Source of the DNA: Ophiocordyceps camponoti-saundersi (nom. inval.)
Taxonomy: Eukaryota; Ascomycota; Sordariomycetes; Hypocreales; Ophiocordycipitaceae
Direction of reading: 5' to 3'
Assembly (NCBI GenBank): GCA_003339415.1
Contig: PDHQ01000225.1
Span: 1-57,718, forward strand
Length of the DNA stretch: 57,718 nucleotides
Part shown: positions 12,300-25,002 of the stretch, in pieces
How the letters are laid out: each line of letters starts with the position of its first letter
Numbering within the stretch: position 1 is the first letter of the stretch
Notes under the pieces: generated by a model
Databases searched by the model: none
Told to the model about the DNA's origin: nothing
What the model saw: the letters and a program-made list of their open reading frames with translations, nothing else
Made by a program: the position numbers and the translations under genes

Positions 12300-14668
12300 C
12301 TTATCTATAAATTATATATAATAAGCTTTTTTACTAAAACTTTACCCTCTCTTTTTTATTCGCTTTTACTTAAAGTTACCCCCTTATTTACGCTTATAAA
12401 CTTTATATAAAAGTTATTTATTCCTTATTATATATACTATTATAATATTTTATATTATTACTCTTATAAGTAAAAACTTACTAAGCTTAGCTAAGGCTTT
12501 AAAACTAATATAATTATAATATTTTAAAATAATACTTAGCACTTATAAAGCTATACTTATTTATTACCTTAAGGCTAAGTTTTAAGTTCCCTTATTTAAT
12601 CTTTATTTAAATAAAAGGAAAACTAATATATTTTATTATTTAAAAGATATAAAAATATTACATAAGATTTAAACCGCTTTTAAAAGTATCTTAAGGTTTT
12701 TTTCTCGCTTCCCCTCTTATTAACTAATAAGATAATAAAACGCTAAGCGGCTATTAGAGGAATATATATATTAAGTTTAAATATAAATAAGAAATAATAT
12801 ATTACTTTTAAATAAGAAGTATATAATAAATTTTCTCCGCTAAGATTAGAAAGCTAAATAAGAGGATTTTAAAAACTTATTATATATAAGATATTTTAAG
12901 CTTACCTTATTCCCCTTTAACTTCCCGCTTTACTTTAATAAGGCGAAATTACTAAAGAGATACGGAGATTTATTAAAATATATTAATATTATAATTATAT
13001 ATTAATAAAATTAGTTTTAGAAAGTTCCTCTTTTATAAGTATATATTAGAAATAATTTTCCTCCTCTATTAATATAAAACTAAACTGGAAAATACTTATT
13101 ATCTGCTTTTATTATACTTTTACTTAGTTAAATAGCGCTATAAATTATCTTAGCTTATCTCCTTTAATATTAAGCTATATTTAAAGCTTAACCGCTACTT
13201 ACTTATAACTATAATTATAAAATAAATATTTTACTATATTAACTTATATTAGTTCTAACTTGCTAACTTACTTTATATTAACGCTTTTAAAACTAATTAA
13301 ACTGAATATAATTTTATTTTATATATATTACTATAATTATAAGATTATTAACTTACTTACCTTATTTATAATTTACTTTATATTTTAAAAGAATTTATAT
13401 TTATTATATATAAGTTATTATCTCCTTTTTTATCTAATAACTCTTTAATATTTCTAGCTCCCTTATTAGTAAGAGTAGCTATAAACTAATACTAGCTTTA
13501 AAACGTAAGCTTACTTAATATAAAGCTACTAATATTTAAAGTAAAGTATATTTTACTTAAAGTTATTATAAGCGCGGTAGCTTATAATAAGCTTAATATA
13601 ATAGTTAGCTATAATATAATTACTTATTATTATATAAAGCTTAAAGTAATAATTAGCTAAAGTATAATTATTTATTATTAGAATAAGCTTAGTATAATAA
13701 TTAAATCTAATATAGCTATAAGCTATATATTATTATAAATAATAATCTTAATATGCTAATATACCTTATATAGCTTAGAACTATCTTATATATATTTTAA
13801 AAGGGGGAAAAACTAAAGAACTTAAAGTAAAACCCTCCCCTTAAGCGTTACCTTAGCTTTAAGTTAGACTTTATCTATACTTAATACTTTATATATTTAA
13901 TAAGTTAGGTAATAATTAATAATTAAAAAGCTAATATTTCCTTTAAAATAAACTTTATAATAATAAGGGTATAGATAAACTAAATCTAGTATAAAGTTTA
14001 TATAATTTACTTATCTTCTTAGCTATTATTATTATTATAAATAAAATCTCCACGCTTAATTAAAATACTTTTAATAATTTAATTAATTAAAGCTTTATTA
14101 ATATAGCTAAAAAATATATAAAAGTTTTATTATCTTATAATAAACCTTATAATAACTAGTTTTTAAGGATAGCTAAATATTATAATAAAGCCGCGGATAA
14201 GTTCGGAAAAAGGGTTAAGGGAGGTATTATTATATTCGCTTTTTAGCGTTTCTACCTTAGCTATTATTAGACTTTAGCTAGTGCTAAAAGGGGAGGAGAG
14301 ATAATATATATAAAGTTTTAATTTATAAACCTTTAAAGTTAGGAAATATATATATTTTTCGCTTAATCCTAAGCTGCTTTTATTATAAAGTAAAGTTAAC
14401 TTTACTTAAAGTAAAACTTTTAATAAAAAAAGTAATAATATAATTTTTTTCTATAAGCTATAAAATAGAAAAACTTACTTTTTATATATAAAATAATAAA
14501 ATACTTATTATATTTTAGCCTTATTATATAATATTTAATAATATATTTAAATTAGTAATATTTAAAATATTATTAAAGTTAAACTTTTAATATATATAAT
14601 TTAATATTAAAAATCTCTACTTATATTATTATACTTTTATTATAAATTTAGTTTATATTTATTATATT

Positions 14669-15678
14669 ATTCTTAAGGGTATTATATATCGACTTAAGAA
14701 GTCTTACTACCTTATTTATATTAGTAGGAACGGAGGCGGCCTCGGTTAGCGCCCGCTTAGTATTATATATATTTCTATAAGTAAATAACTAATCCTTATC
14801 TTAGATAACGCGCTCGACCCCTGCCGGCAAAGCCTTAATATTACCTTACTTCTCTTACTTTACGTATCTTTTACGCTATATATAATAAAGCTTAGCCGCG
14901 TCTATTATTAGTAACTTATATATTTTTAGCCTATTAGCTCCTTATAGTTACCTATAATCTAAGAAGTACTTACTACTATATAGCTTATATTTAATTTTAT
15001 ATAAGTAATATATACTTAGGCTATAAAATCTATATATTATTAACCTTTATATTCTTACTAAACTTTAGATAAAAAATATACTTATTTCGCTATACCAAAT
15101 AGCTTAAATATCCTTAGCGTAAGCGCTCTTATATAATATATCTTATATAAATATTATAAGGGACTAAGTTCTTTTCTTTAACTTTTACCTTCCTTATTAT
15201 AATATTAGTTAAGTTTTAAGCTAATAGGAGGCCGTATAGCGGCGTATATTAAGTTATTTATAATATTATTTATAGTTATAAGCGTGCTTATAAAAGATAG
15301 GAAAAGGGAGGAAGCCGCACGCTACCTAGCTTTTATTTATTTATACCTTAGTAATAGGGTACGTATTACCTTACCTACTTACTAATTTATAGCCTTTTAG
15401 CTAACTTTAGTATATATTTTTACGTAACTTACCTGTTCCTATAAGGCACCCCCTTAAGCCTTACCTTAGTCTATTATTTTACTATAGCTTTATAAGCTTA
15501 AGTAAGGCCTATAGTAGCGCTTTTTCCTACTTATCGTCCCTACCTTATTAGGCCCCTGCCTTATAAGTAGGGGGTTTTCCCCTAAGCCCTGCCCGGTTTT
15601 TCCCCCCTTCTTATATATAGTAGTTCTAAAAGCTGTTCTAGCCCCTAGTGTAAATTCTAATAATAATAATAATAATAA
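14669..15678 (+). mobile_element. LINE 3'-end fragment (5'-truncated insertion) with (TAA)7 tail
   Basis: About 1 kb is inserted into X-b. From 14,830 it matches the 3' UTR of LINE-2 (55,246-56,275), including the block near 15,540-15,657 that carries the hairpin GGGGG-TTTT-CCCC (15,570-15,582). It ends in TAAATTC followed by (TAA)7 at 15,658-15,678, the tail expected of a LINE. The first roughly 160 bases (14,669-14,830) do not match LINE-2, so it may come from another subfamily. It is more GC-rich than its host and keeps a few CA/TG. I could not fix a target duplication. Confidence 0.65.
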
Positions 15679-15893
15679 GTATTAGGGAACTCTGCTAAGT
15701 TTTTAAATAGTATTTTTTTATATATAATTATATTATTAAAATTTTATTTAAAAACTTAATTTTTTTCTAAAAAGCTTTCTTATTATTTTATTAAAAGGCT
15801 TATACTAATACTTTTTTTATAATAAGAGTATAACTTTTACTAATTAAGTAGACTTTTTTATTAAAATTAATATAAAGCTACTTTAAATTAAAC

Positions 15894-16402
15894 TATTAGT
15901 TAGGCATCCTTCCTAAGCTAAATAGGAGGCTAGTATTATATTTCGTTCTTATTATAATAGTTTAACTAAGTATTATAAGGAACTCTATATATATATATAT
16001 TAACTTAGATAATAAGGTTTAGGTAACTTATTTAGATTATATAACTAAAAAAATAGTCCGTCTCCTATCTTATATACTTTAGCTAAATAAGTTATAAATA
16101 ATTAATCTTAATAACTTTATTTATAATTACTTTTTTTAAAAAATATACGGAAAGATTAATATATTATATATATATCCTAGCTATATTTCTTACTACTTAA
16201 AGATTCTTATTATATTAATATCGCGCGTTATATTAAAATTACGCTAATCTTAGATTAGTATTATTTTAAGTTTAACTTTTCTTTATATATATCCCTAACC
16301 TCCTATTTTATTTATATAAAGATAGTAATCTTTATAGCGCGTACTACGCGTATTTAATACGTATTATATTCCTAAGTAGCTAGTAATATATATATTCCGA
16401 TA
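15894..16402 (-). repeat. Element Z left LTR
   Basis: A 509-bp LTR, the same length as its partner at 18,824-19,332. Most differences between the two are C/T or G/A, for example CTCTAT against CTTTAT, as expected of RIP. There is at least one apparent G/C difference near 15,960. Bounded on the left by the target duplication TAAAC. Confidence 0.88.
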
Positions 16403-18823
16403 TTAGTAACTTTTCTTTTTTAGTTAGGAGTATATATTTATTATATAAATAATAAAAAATATAATTAAGTTCTTTTAATAGCTATTATAAATTAAATTAT
16501 TTTTCTACCTCTAAGAACTTATATAGTTAGGGTTTAGTAAATACCTTTTCCTTACTAATTTATTAATAAGTTTAGGTCGATATTATATTAATATTTAATT
16601 ATTATCTTACTAATTCTTACGCTACCTCTTATTATCGAAAGTAAATAAAGGATATAAATAATAAGCTTAACGCCGTATATATTACCTAAATATATAGCCT
16701 AATACTAATACCGGATATCCGAGCTTATTAGCCGGCTATAAGGATATTATTAGGGCGCTTTACTTTAGAGGCCCCCGGTAAATACTAGCTATCGTAAGGG
16801 GGAATCTCCCCTATTAACTAGTAAATCCTTATAGCCGGTAAAGGTTATCCTCTTCCTATAATATTAACTTTTCTTATACCGTAATACCTATATACTTATT
16901 ATTTATGATTACTTTTTTAGCTATACCTTAAGGCGTTATAATATACTTAACGCTATTACCTTAAAATATAATTATCCTTTAATAGCTTCTTTTTACTAAT
17001 TTAAAAATTAGAGAAGCGTAAATATATTTAATATATTAGAAAACTAAGCGGTATTCTAAGTAAGCTTCTAGCTAAGTTATTTATAAAAAAGGATAAAAAC
17101 TAAAAAAATAAATATAAAAGGGGAAGAAAAAAAATTAAAAGGGGAAAAAAGGGGGCTTTTATAGTTAAGGGGTATATATTATACTTACCTTAATAATAAT
17201 AAGCTATAAGTATATACTATATTATTAAATACTAAGATACTTAAGTTATATAAGTATATACTTAGCTTTATTATAACTAAAATTAGTATATATTATAAGT
17301 ATAAAGGGGTAAATTAGTAAGTTAGTAACTTTACTTATAAATTACCCCGCGCTTAAGCTCTTTATTTTTTTTTTTTCCTCCCTTACGCTAATTATTATTA
17401 TTATTATTATTATTAATATATAGCTATTAAAGTAAGCTTAGCCTAAACTTAAATCAAAGTTTATAATATATTATACTAACTTTAAGTTAAGTTTACCTTT
17501 ATACTTATATAATATATTACCCCTTATTACTTTACGCGTAAAACTATTTTACTTTCCTAGCGCGCTATAATTAAGGAGAACCTTATCGCTTTTAGTAATA
17601 AGGGCGATAATAAAAATAATAATAAAAATAATATAAACCTTATTAAGGCCCTTATATCTTATCGCGCTATTAAGAGTTATATAGGTAAATCTTAGCTTTT
17701 TTTAAAGTTTATATTAATCTTAACTTAGTTACTAATATATTTTAAACTATAATAGCTTTATCTTTTCCGCAAGCTATTATTACTACTTTTAAGTTATATA
17801 AGAAAATAAGCTCTTATCCCGCTAGCGTAACTAAGATAACGCTTAAACGCTTTTATTATATTAATATACTTAAGTTAAATAGTAATACGCCTATTAAGTA
17901 AAAGCGCGGGTATAAGCGTAGTAATATACGCTAGCTAATCCCTTATTATTAATATATAAAATAGCTTATATAATAGCTATTATTTATAAACGCCTATTAG
18001 TATTAAAACTCCTAAATAGCGCGCGCTTATTATATATACGCGGTAACGGGGTCTAGCTATAATTTAGTATATTTTTATATTAATAATAGTAATTTATCGA
18101 ATTTATAACTAATAATAGCTAATTAGACTTTTCCTATTATAGCTTACGCGGCTTAGGAGATCGTTATTTTTATAATATATAACTGCCCTTTAGAGTTTAA
18201 TTAGAAGGCGGAGGTATATTAATAATAACTTAGATTTTAAATAAATTTAAACTTATATCTAACTAATATTAATAATACTTTAATATTACGCGTAAGGTAT
18301 ATAATATTTACTATATTATTAATCCTCCTTTATATAAAAGATAGTTAATATTTATTTTTATTATTTTTATATTTTCTTTTTTTATTTTTACTTTTTATAG
18401 TTTTTTAAGTTAATTTACTTATAACTTATAAGAGACTTTTTTCCTAATTTTTATAAAATATTATAAAATATTATAAATTAAATATATTAAATATTTACTA
18501 ATACTAATTTAAGATTAATAAGACTCTAAGTTAAATTCGAAGTAAAGTTTAGTAAACCGTGGACTAAATCTAAAAAGAGAAAAGAACGGATAATATTAAC
18601 TTATAATAAGTTATTATTAAATACTAAAATATTTAAATTATCGAATACTAACTAGATATTAGTTAAAATATATTAATAGTTTATTAAAATAATAATTATA
18701 GTTTTTATATATATTAGTATTTTAATAATTTTTTATTATTTAAATTACTTTTCTATTTCTAACTAAATTATAAGTAATAAGGGAAGATTATTTAAAATAA
18801 CCTAGCCTTATTATATTAGTTAA
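16403..18823. other. Interior of element Z, unidentified
   Basis: This holds 2.4 kb of RIPed DNA between the LTRs. It contains a poly-T run near 17,366-17,376, an (ATT)n tract near 17,391-17,416 and a more GC-rich stretch, about 17,520-18,300, with CpG-containing words spared by RIP. On the + strand a segment near 17,570-17,700 is free of stops for about 40 codons and is rich in Asn/Lys codons. That is too short and biased to name. I see no gag, integrase or reverse transcriptase motif. Confidence 0.5.
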
Positions 18824-19332
18824 TATTAATTAGGTATCTTTCCTAAGCTAAATAAGAGGCTAGTATTATATTTTATTCTTATTATAATACTTTAACTAAG
18901 TATTATAAGGAACTTTATATATATATATATTAACTTAGATAATAAAGTTTAGGTAACTTATTTAGATTATATAGCTAAAGGAATAGTTTATCTCCTATCT
19001 TATATATTTTAGCTAAATAAGCTATAAATAATTAATCTTAATAACTTTATTTATAATTACTTTTCTTAAAAAATATATAGAAAGATTAATATATTATATA
19101 TATATCTTAGCTATATTTCTTATTACCTAAAGATTCTTATTATATTAACGTTATATATTATATTAAGATTACGCTAGTCTCGGATTAGTATTATTACGAG
19201 TTCGACTTTTTTTTATATATATCCTTAACCTTTTACTTTATTTATATAAAGATAGTAATCTTTACGGCGTATACTACGCGTATTTAACGCGTATTATATT
19301 CTTAAATAGCTAGTAATATATATATTTTAATA
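18824..19332 (-). repeat. Element Z right LTR
   Basis: The partner of 15,894-16,402, ending in TTTTAATA followed by the target duplication TAAAC (19,333-19,337). X-b sequence resumes directly afterwards (ACTAAAGCTTATAAATAATATT, as at about 4,600 in X-a). Confidence 0.88.
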
Positions 19333-20759
19333 TAAACTAAAGCTTATAAATAATATTTTAAATATTATTATAATATTACTATTAGGTAATTTCCTTATTA
19401 TAAAAGCTTAACTTTATTTATAAAGTTTATAGTTAATACTTATTATAATTATTTTAAAGCTTTAAATTTAAAATAAAATAATAATAAAGTTAAAGCAAAT
19501 TATAAGCTATTACTTATATTATTAAGAAATTTACTTTTTAATAGTTTTCTTTAGCGCTTTAGCTATAATTATAACTTATATTAAAAAAGCTTTACTTTTT
19601 TAAAGTTATAAAAAAAGGAAATTATAGCTATAATAGCTAAAAAGATACTACTAATTAATAAAATTAAAAAAGGGGGCGCCTCCTTAAACCCTTTTAAACT
19701 CCGCTATTTATTTAATAATTACTTATATAAAAATAAAAATATTTTTTATAATACTTTTATTAATATTTACTTTAGCTTCTAATAAAATAATAAGTATAAT
19801 AAACTTTTAAGTTTAAGATTATTATAATTTAGAGTAAAGCTATATTTTAAGTAAAAAATTTTTAAAGTTATAATTAACTTATATAATATCGCTTTTTTTT
19901 TAAAGTTACTTTAAGCGTAGCTTATTATTACTATAAAGTAATAAAAGGAGCAAAGTTTATTTATAATATAAAAATAAAAAGTTTATATCCGCGTTATAAC
20001 TTTTTTATAATTTATATAATTAAGGTCCCTATTTATACTTAACGCTATAATATTATAAGAATTTAATACTTTTTACCTTTTAAAGTTTAACTTTACTAAG
20101 AGAATAGCCCTAAGCGCGGGGTTATAAGGCGGTCCGTCTCCTAGTTTACTATTAATACTAATAATACTTAATAGCGGGACCTAAAAGCTTAATTAATCCC
20201 GATAATATCTATATATAGGTAAAAACTAATATAATACTATTATTAGCTCTAATAACTTATTTATTAATATTTTTTAAACTTTAATAAATCTTATTTTAAA
20301 ATTTATATATAAAAAACTTATTAGGGTAATTTTTATATAAGATTTTCGCCTTATATAAAGTATTCTTAATATAATATTTATTAAGATTTAATAACGCTAA
20401 TAAGCTTTTAAAAACTTATTTAACTTACTTATTATTAAGTAGTTTATATTATATATATATATATATAAGAAGTAAAAAGTAACCTAAATTAATAATAATT
20501 AAAGATAGATACTCTTCCTACTTTATATAGGAAAAAGCAGCTATATAGCTAGATAATATTCTACCTATATACCCCCTTCTTTCTTCCTAAAATATCTCCT
20601 ATCCCTTAAGTTATATAAAGTATAACTTAAGTGCTAATATATATTTATTAAAAACTTCCTTATATCCGAGTTATCCTTTATATATATATTATATAATAAA
20701 TATAAAGGGGTATAAAGAGATAATACTAACACTTATTATTATCTTTTATATTATTTAGA

Positions 20760-23560
20760 AATTAGTTAAAGCCGCCTTTTATAAAGTAATAACTAAGGAG
20801 TTAAACTCTGCCCTTAAAACTTTAACCTAAGCTAGCGTAGTTATAAACTCCGCTCTAAACTCCGCCCCCTTTATAGCGCCCCTTATACGCCCGGTTCCGG
20901 CAAGAATAAAAAGGAGGTATTTATTTTAATAAAGAATATTCTAGTAATTAATAAAGTTTTAGCGCTTACTCCTTAAAAAATTATCTAAAAAGGTAATAAA
21001 GCTATAAGCTATATTATAATAATTATTATATATTAATTTTTTAATAATAATTTTATTATTATATTTAACTTAAAATATAAAAACCTTACTTTAAAAAATA
21101 AATAAGTAACTTTTATATATTTTACGGACTCCGCGCTTATAGTAACGCGGATATAGACTTTTTATTCTTATATTATAAGCGGACTCCGCTTTTTCCGTTA
21201 CCTTATAGCAATAGCTTTAAACTACGCTTAAAGCGACTTTAGGGGGGAGGGCGATATTATATAAATCGATCGTAACCGCGAAAATTTTTTACTCGGAATA
21301 TAGCTTTACTTTAAATTATAATAAACTCGGACTTAAAAGTTTATTATACTTTTTACCTTATTAGAAGCTAAGGCGAGTATTAGTAAGATTATTTTAAGGG
21401 ATATATTAATTTTTATATAAATAATTATCGAATAAGTAGTAGAGTTTAAGAAGGTCCGGGGAGGCGCCCCCTTTACTCTAACTTTATTAGTTAATAATAT
21501 CTTCTCGGCTATTATAGCCGTAGTTTCTTTTTTTTTCTATAGCTCCGGAGGGAGTAAAACTCCTCTAATATAAGCTATAATTATAGTTAAAGCGCCGGAG
21601 AAAACTATTAAGAAATAAGTTCCTAGGCGATATAAGCGTTAGCTTATAATTTACTTTAACTTTATCGCTATATTATTCTAAGTTTAAAGCCTTAAAATAA
21701 TTATAATAAGTATTAATTATAAATTTTATAAGTAAAGCTAAGCTTTTATAATAAGGAAATTACTTAATAGTAATATTATAATAATTTTCTAAGATATTAT
21801 TTATAAGCTTTAGTTTAATTTAAGGTAGCTTTACGCTATTTTCGGAGAAAAAGCACGCTTAATTAGCAGAGGTTATACTCTTATCGTAAAAAAGGTACTA
21901 GCGTAGGCCTTATAGCGGGGCGGTAAGGAAGCTTTTTAAAAAAAAATTAAGTTTTTAAATAAGGTTTTAATAATATAATTATACGCGAAAAGATATTATT
22001 TAGAAACTTAGTAAAATTCCTTTATAATTATTATTAATAGTATAGCGGATATAAACTAAATCTATAATAAAAATATAATAGTATAAGTAGAGATTTTTAA
22101 CGCGGAACCTTATATATTAAAAGTCTAACCTTAGTAATATTTTAAATATTATTAGCTTAAATATATTACTAAATATTATATAGCGAAGTTATAATATAGC
22201 TAATATTTTACCTCTTCGTATATAAAGGGTAAATTAGCTTACCTTATAGCTTACGAAAAAAGACTATATTATTACCTTTTTTATTAGGGGATTTACCTTA
22301 GGTAAAGTTAACTTTACCTTAAAATAAAAGCGGCGTAAGATTAGGCGAAGGATATTTATATTTTCTAACCCCGGAGATTTATAAATCGGAATTTTATATA
22401 TACCGCCCCTCCTCCCCCTTTAGCGCCGACCGGAGTTTAATAATAGCTAGGGCGGAAACGCTAAAGAGTAAATATAATAGCTCCGCTTCTAACCCCCTCT
22501 CTAAACTTATCCGCAGCTCCGCTATAATAATTAGGCCGCTTTTTAGGACTAGCTATTACGGGGTTTATTACGGGCTAGTAGAACCTTTATATATTTCTTA
22601 GCTATATTAATTAGGCCTCGATTAATTAGATTATTAAGGCTGCCCTAATTAAGCGCGGGGACTTAATTTATAGCGACGATAACGGCTAAGAAAATAAATA
22701 AGCTATATAAACTCTATACTAGACTTAGATTACGCGTATACTTATTACCGCAGGCTCTATTTTAGGGGATATATCGGCTTCCTTAGTTATTAGTTATTAC
22801 TTAACTTATTAAAAGTATAGAGTGCCGGGTGCGGGCGTAGTCCGACCTAAAGCTAAGGTAACGCTTAAGGGGAGGGTTTTACCCTAAGATTCTCCGGTTT
22901 TTCCCCCTTTTAGAATATATATAAGATAGTTCTAAGCTATATAAGGTATACTAGCGTAATAATATTATTATTATTATTATAAAGGATAAATAAGTAGCTT
23001 AAGCTTTTAAAGTAAAAGCTAAATATATATATTAAACTTATATTATTATTATTAAAAGTATTTAAATTTTAATAGCTAACTATAACTGCGATATGCTATT
23101 TAATATTATTAGGGAAGTAAATAAAGCTAATATAGTTTAAATAAAAGTATTTTAACTTTAATATATTATTAGTAAAAAAGCTTTATAAACTTATCTTATT
23201 ATAAGATTAAGTAATATAAAAAATATAAATAAGCTTTACTTAAATAAAATAATTATAAGTATAAAAATAATTTATTATAAAATTTATAAAGATTTTATAT
23301 ATTTTTAATAATATTATAAATATTTCTAATTTAAATATATTATAAAGTATTATTAAGAGCCCCCTTAATATAAATATTATATAGCTACTTTATATAATAG
23401 CGGAGAAGAAAATTACTTTATATAAAAGGTAAAAAGACCTTATTATTATATTTTATATAAGGGTATATATTCTATATAGTTAAAAGATTACCTAAAGTTT
23501 TAAAAATAATAAAGCTATATTAAGTTTAGCTTTTCTAATAAACTTTACTTTTTTTAATTA
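20760..23560 (+). pseudogene. Dead LINE-3 ORF1, split by X-c
   Basis: Before X-c the frame shows a Pro/Ser-rich N-terminal part and then a region ending in Lys/Asn codons at 21,106. After X-c it continues with an A-F-x-V-K-A-K-Y block and a T-Y-x-I-x-I-K-like stretch, which resembles the pre-knuckle domain of Tad1-type ORF1. Knuckle-like Tyr spacing (Tyr standing for Cys/His) and a Trp-to-stop third knuckle follow near 23,260-23,500. Stops are TAA/TAG only. A single ATG survives near 23,094. The call rests on pattern reading, supported by the frame continuing across the X-c insertion. Confidence 0.55.
21107..22985 (+). mobile_element. X-c: full-length X element, best-preserved copy
   Basis: X family on the + strand. 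It starts TAACTTTTATATATTTTACGG and ends in an (ATT)n tail near 22,960-22,980. ATAAATAAG repeats at 21,098-21,106 and 22,986-22,994. The match may extend to 14 bp with two mismatches. This copy has kept more GC than the others, with many CG and CC words. Near the 3' end it carries AGGG-TTTTA-CCCT (22,873-22,885), then GGTTTTTCCCCC and ATATATA. This block resembles the 3' end of LINE-2 (56,184-56,245). No coding frame is recognised. The insertion lies within LINE-3 ORF1. Confidence 0.78.
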
Positions 23561-25002
23561 TTATAATTTACTTAACTTTTAGCCCTTACTTAGCGGTAAT
23601 TTTATAAAAATAATAAAGGCTTTATTATAATTTCTCTAAGGAAGCGAGTATATTATAAATTTATTAAAAATACGCCTTAGCACTCTTTTTATAATATATT
23701 ACTTATTTAAGTTTCCTTAAAAAGCTCCTAATTTAATAATACTTATAAAAGCTATAAGCTATATAGTAAACTTTATAACTTATAATTAGCTTTATAATAA
23801 TTTTAAGTAAAGTTTATATTAATAAACCTTATATAATTAAAATAATTATAAATAATTATTTTTAATATTTAGTTTTTATAAGGATTATAACCTTATTATA
23901 AAATATATAAAAAATTAACTACTTTATTTAGTTTATTTTATTTAATAAGGAAAGCTATAATATTATTATTATATAAGAATTTTAGCTTAATATATATAGT
24001 TATTTTTTATTTCCTAAACTTACTTTTTATTACTTTATTTAAAATAAAAGTAAGGCTCTTTTTTATATATATAAATAATATAAAGTTAGTAATTAAAACC
24101 TTATTATAAGGCTTAACTTTATTAAAATCTCTTTTTATAATAAGTATAAAATATCTACTATTTACTCCCTGCCGCTTAGAATATATATTAAACTTTTTTT
24201 ATATTTACTACGTCCTCTTTTTTTTATATTTTACCTTTACCTTTACTCTATTAGTTATCCTTAGTAATTTTTATACTTATAACCTATTTTAAGACTATAA
24301 TAAATATACCTCCCCTTACTCTACTAAGCTTCTCTCCGCCTTTTATTAACTTCGCCTTAAACTCCTTACTTTCTTTTATAAGATTACTTAAAAAGTATAT
24401 AAGTAAAAGATTAATATTATTAACTTAATTTAAAATATATTTAACTATTTTCTTATATACCTTAGCTTAAGTTTTAACTTTTTTAGCTTTAATTATATTT
24501 TTTAGATTATATTTTTTATTACCTCTCTCTTTTTAAATTTTATTTTAATACCGCGCTAAAAATATTTTAATTTTAATATTTTATAAATAAAAGTAAAAAA
24601 CCGCCTTATATTTTCCGCTATTTAAATAAATTTTATAATAAATATTAAAAAAATTAATAATATAGCTATATAAGTAATTAAATATTATAGCTAGCTTTAT
24701 AATTTTAAAATTATTTTAATAATATAATTTTTATTTATATTTATAATAAATTTTAAAAGTTATTTTTATAATTTTAGATATAAAATATATTAAATAATAT
24801 TAATAAATATAGCTAAATTTTAATTATTAATAAGTATATTAAAATATTATAATATAATAAAAATTATTTATTAGGAAAGTAAAAAAAGATAACTAAAAGT
24901 AGTTTTTTACTTTTATAAATAATAACCTTAATACTATATAATTTATAGCTTAGTTAGTTATACTTTATAGCTAGGCTTTTTTAAAGCTTATATATATTTA
25001 AA

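Larger units (their letters stand above)
127..13732 (+). mobile_element. LINE-1: RIP-degraded Tad1-like non-LTR retrotransposon, interrupted twice
   Basis: This is a dead LINE read on the + strand in three pieces: about 127-3,450, 5,304-5,979 and 12,300-13,732. X-a (3,451-5,303) and Copia-1 (5,980-12,299) separate the pieces. The pieces are colinear with LINE-2: about 480-2,560 matches 43,560-45,430 plus 51,770-51,990, about 5,333-5,560 matches 52,866-53,160, and 12,300-12,690 resembles 53,570-53,870. ORF1 zinc knuckles are readable near 1,219-1,410. The reverse transcriptase part is too decayed to read in this copy, so that assignment rests on homology to LINE-2. CA and TG are nearly absent. 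The 5' end is not defined because the tandem repeat abuts it. The 3' end is set only by where X-b begins, and the LINE 3' UTR seen in LINE-2 is not recognised here. Confidence 0.75.
15894..19332 (-). mobile_element. Z: small LTR retroelement (3.44 kb) with 509-bp LTRs, probably non-autonomous
   Basis: Two 509-bp direct repeats (15,894-16,402 and 18,824-19,332) enclose only 2,421 bp. A perfect 5-bp target duplication, TAAAC, lies at 15,889-15,893 and 19,333-19,337. On the minus strand the LTR runs from TATCGGAATA (TG lost to RIP) to CCTAACTAATA. A purine tract, AAAAAAGAAAAGTTACTAA, precedes the 3' LTR (minus strand, at 16,403-16,425), which indicates minus orientation. The last bases of the LTR and the purine tract match Copia-1/2, though the LTR bodies differ. 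No polymerase motif is readable, and the interior is too short for gag-pol. The element is nested in X-b. Confidence 0.88.
13733..20000 (-). mobile_element. X-b: X-family element, 5'-truncated and interrupted by two insertions
   Basis: X sequence in reverse orientation occupies 13,733 to about 14,668, 15,679-15,893 and 19,333-20,000. It is colinear with X-a at 3,451-5,280. The 3' tail side lies near 13,733 (AATAATAATC). On the minus strand the copy starts at GTTATAACGCGG, lacking the first roughly 35 bases found in X-c, so it is 5'-truncated. A LINE 3' fragment and element Z are inserted into it. Without them it is about 1.8 kb. One TG survives near 13,754. Confidence 0.75.
20003..25000 (+). 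mobile_element. LINE-3: RIP-degraded Tad1-like LINE, partial, interrupted by X-c
   Basis: LINE ORF1-type coding sequence runs on the + strand up to 21,106 and resumes at about 22,995 in the same frame once X-c and one copy of its target duplication are removed. The third-knuckle pattern Y-K-G-I-Y-S-I-stop-L-K-D-Y is readable at about 23,440-23,500. No reverse transcriptase region is seen before the sequence becomes unreadable near 25,000. The element is therefore incomplete or rearranged. Both limits are approximate. Confidence 0.6.

Noticed and set aside
14669..15678. Independent DNA transposon or solo LTR inside X-b
   Set aside because: It matches the LINE-2 3' UTR from 14,830 and ends in a (TAA)7 tail, so a 5'-truncated LINE insertion explains it better.
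16403..18823. Short open stretch near 17,570-17,700 as a gene in element Z
   Set aside because: It is about 40 codons, rich in AAT/AAA, has no ATG and is bordered by stops. It cannot be told from chance in AT-rich DNA.
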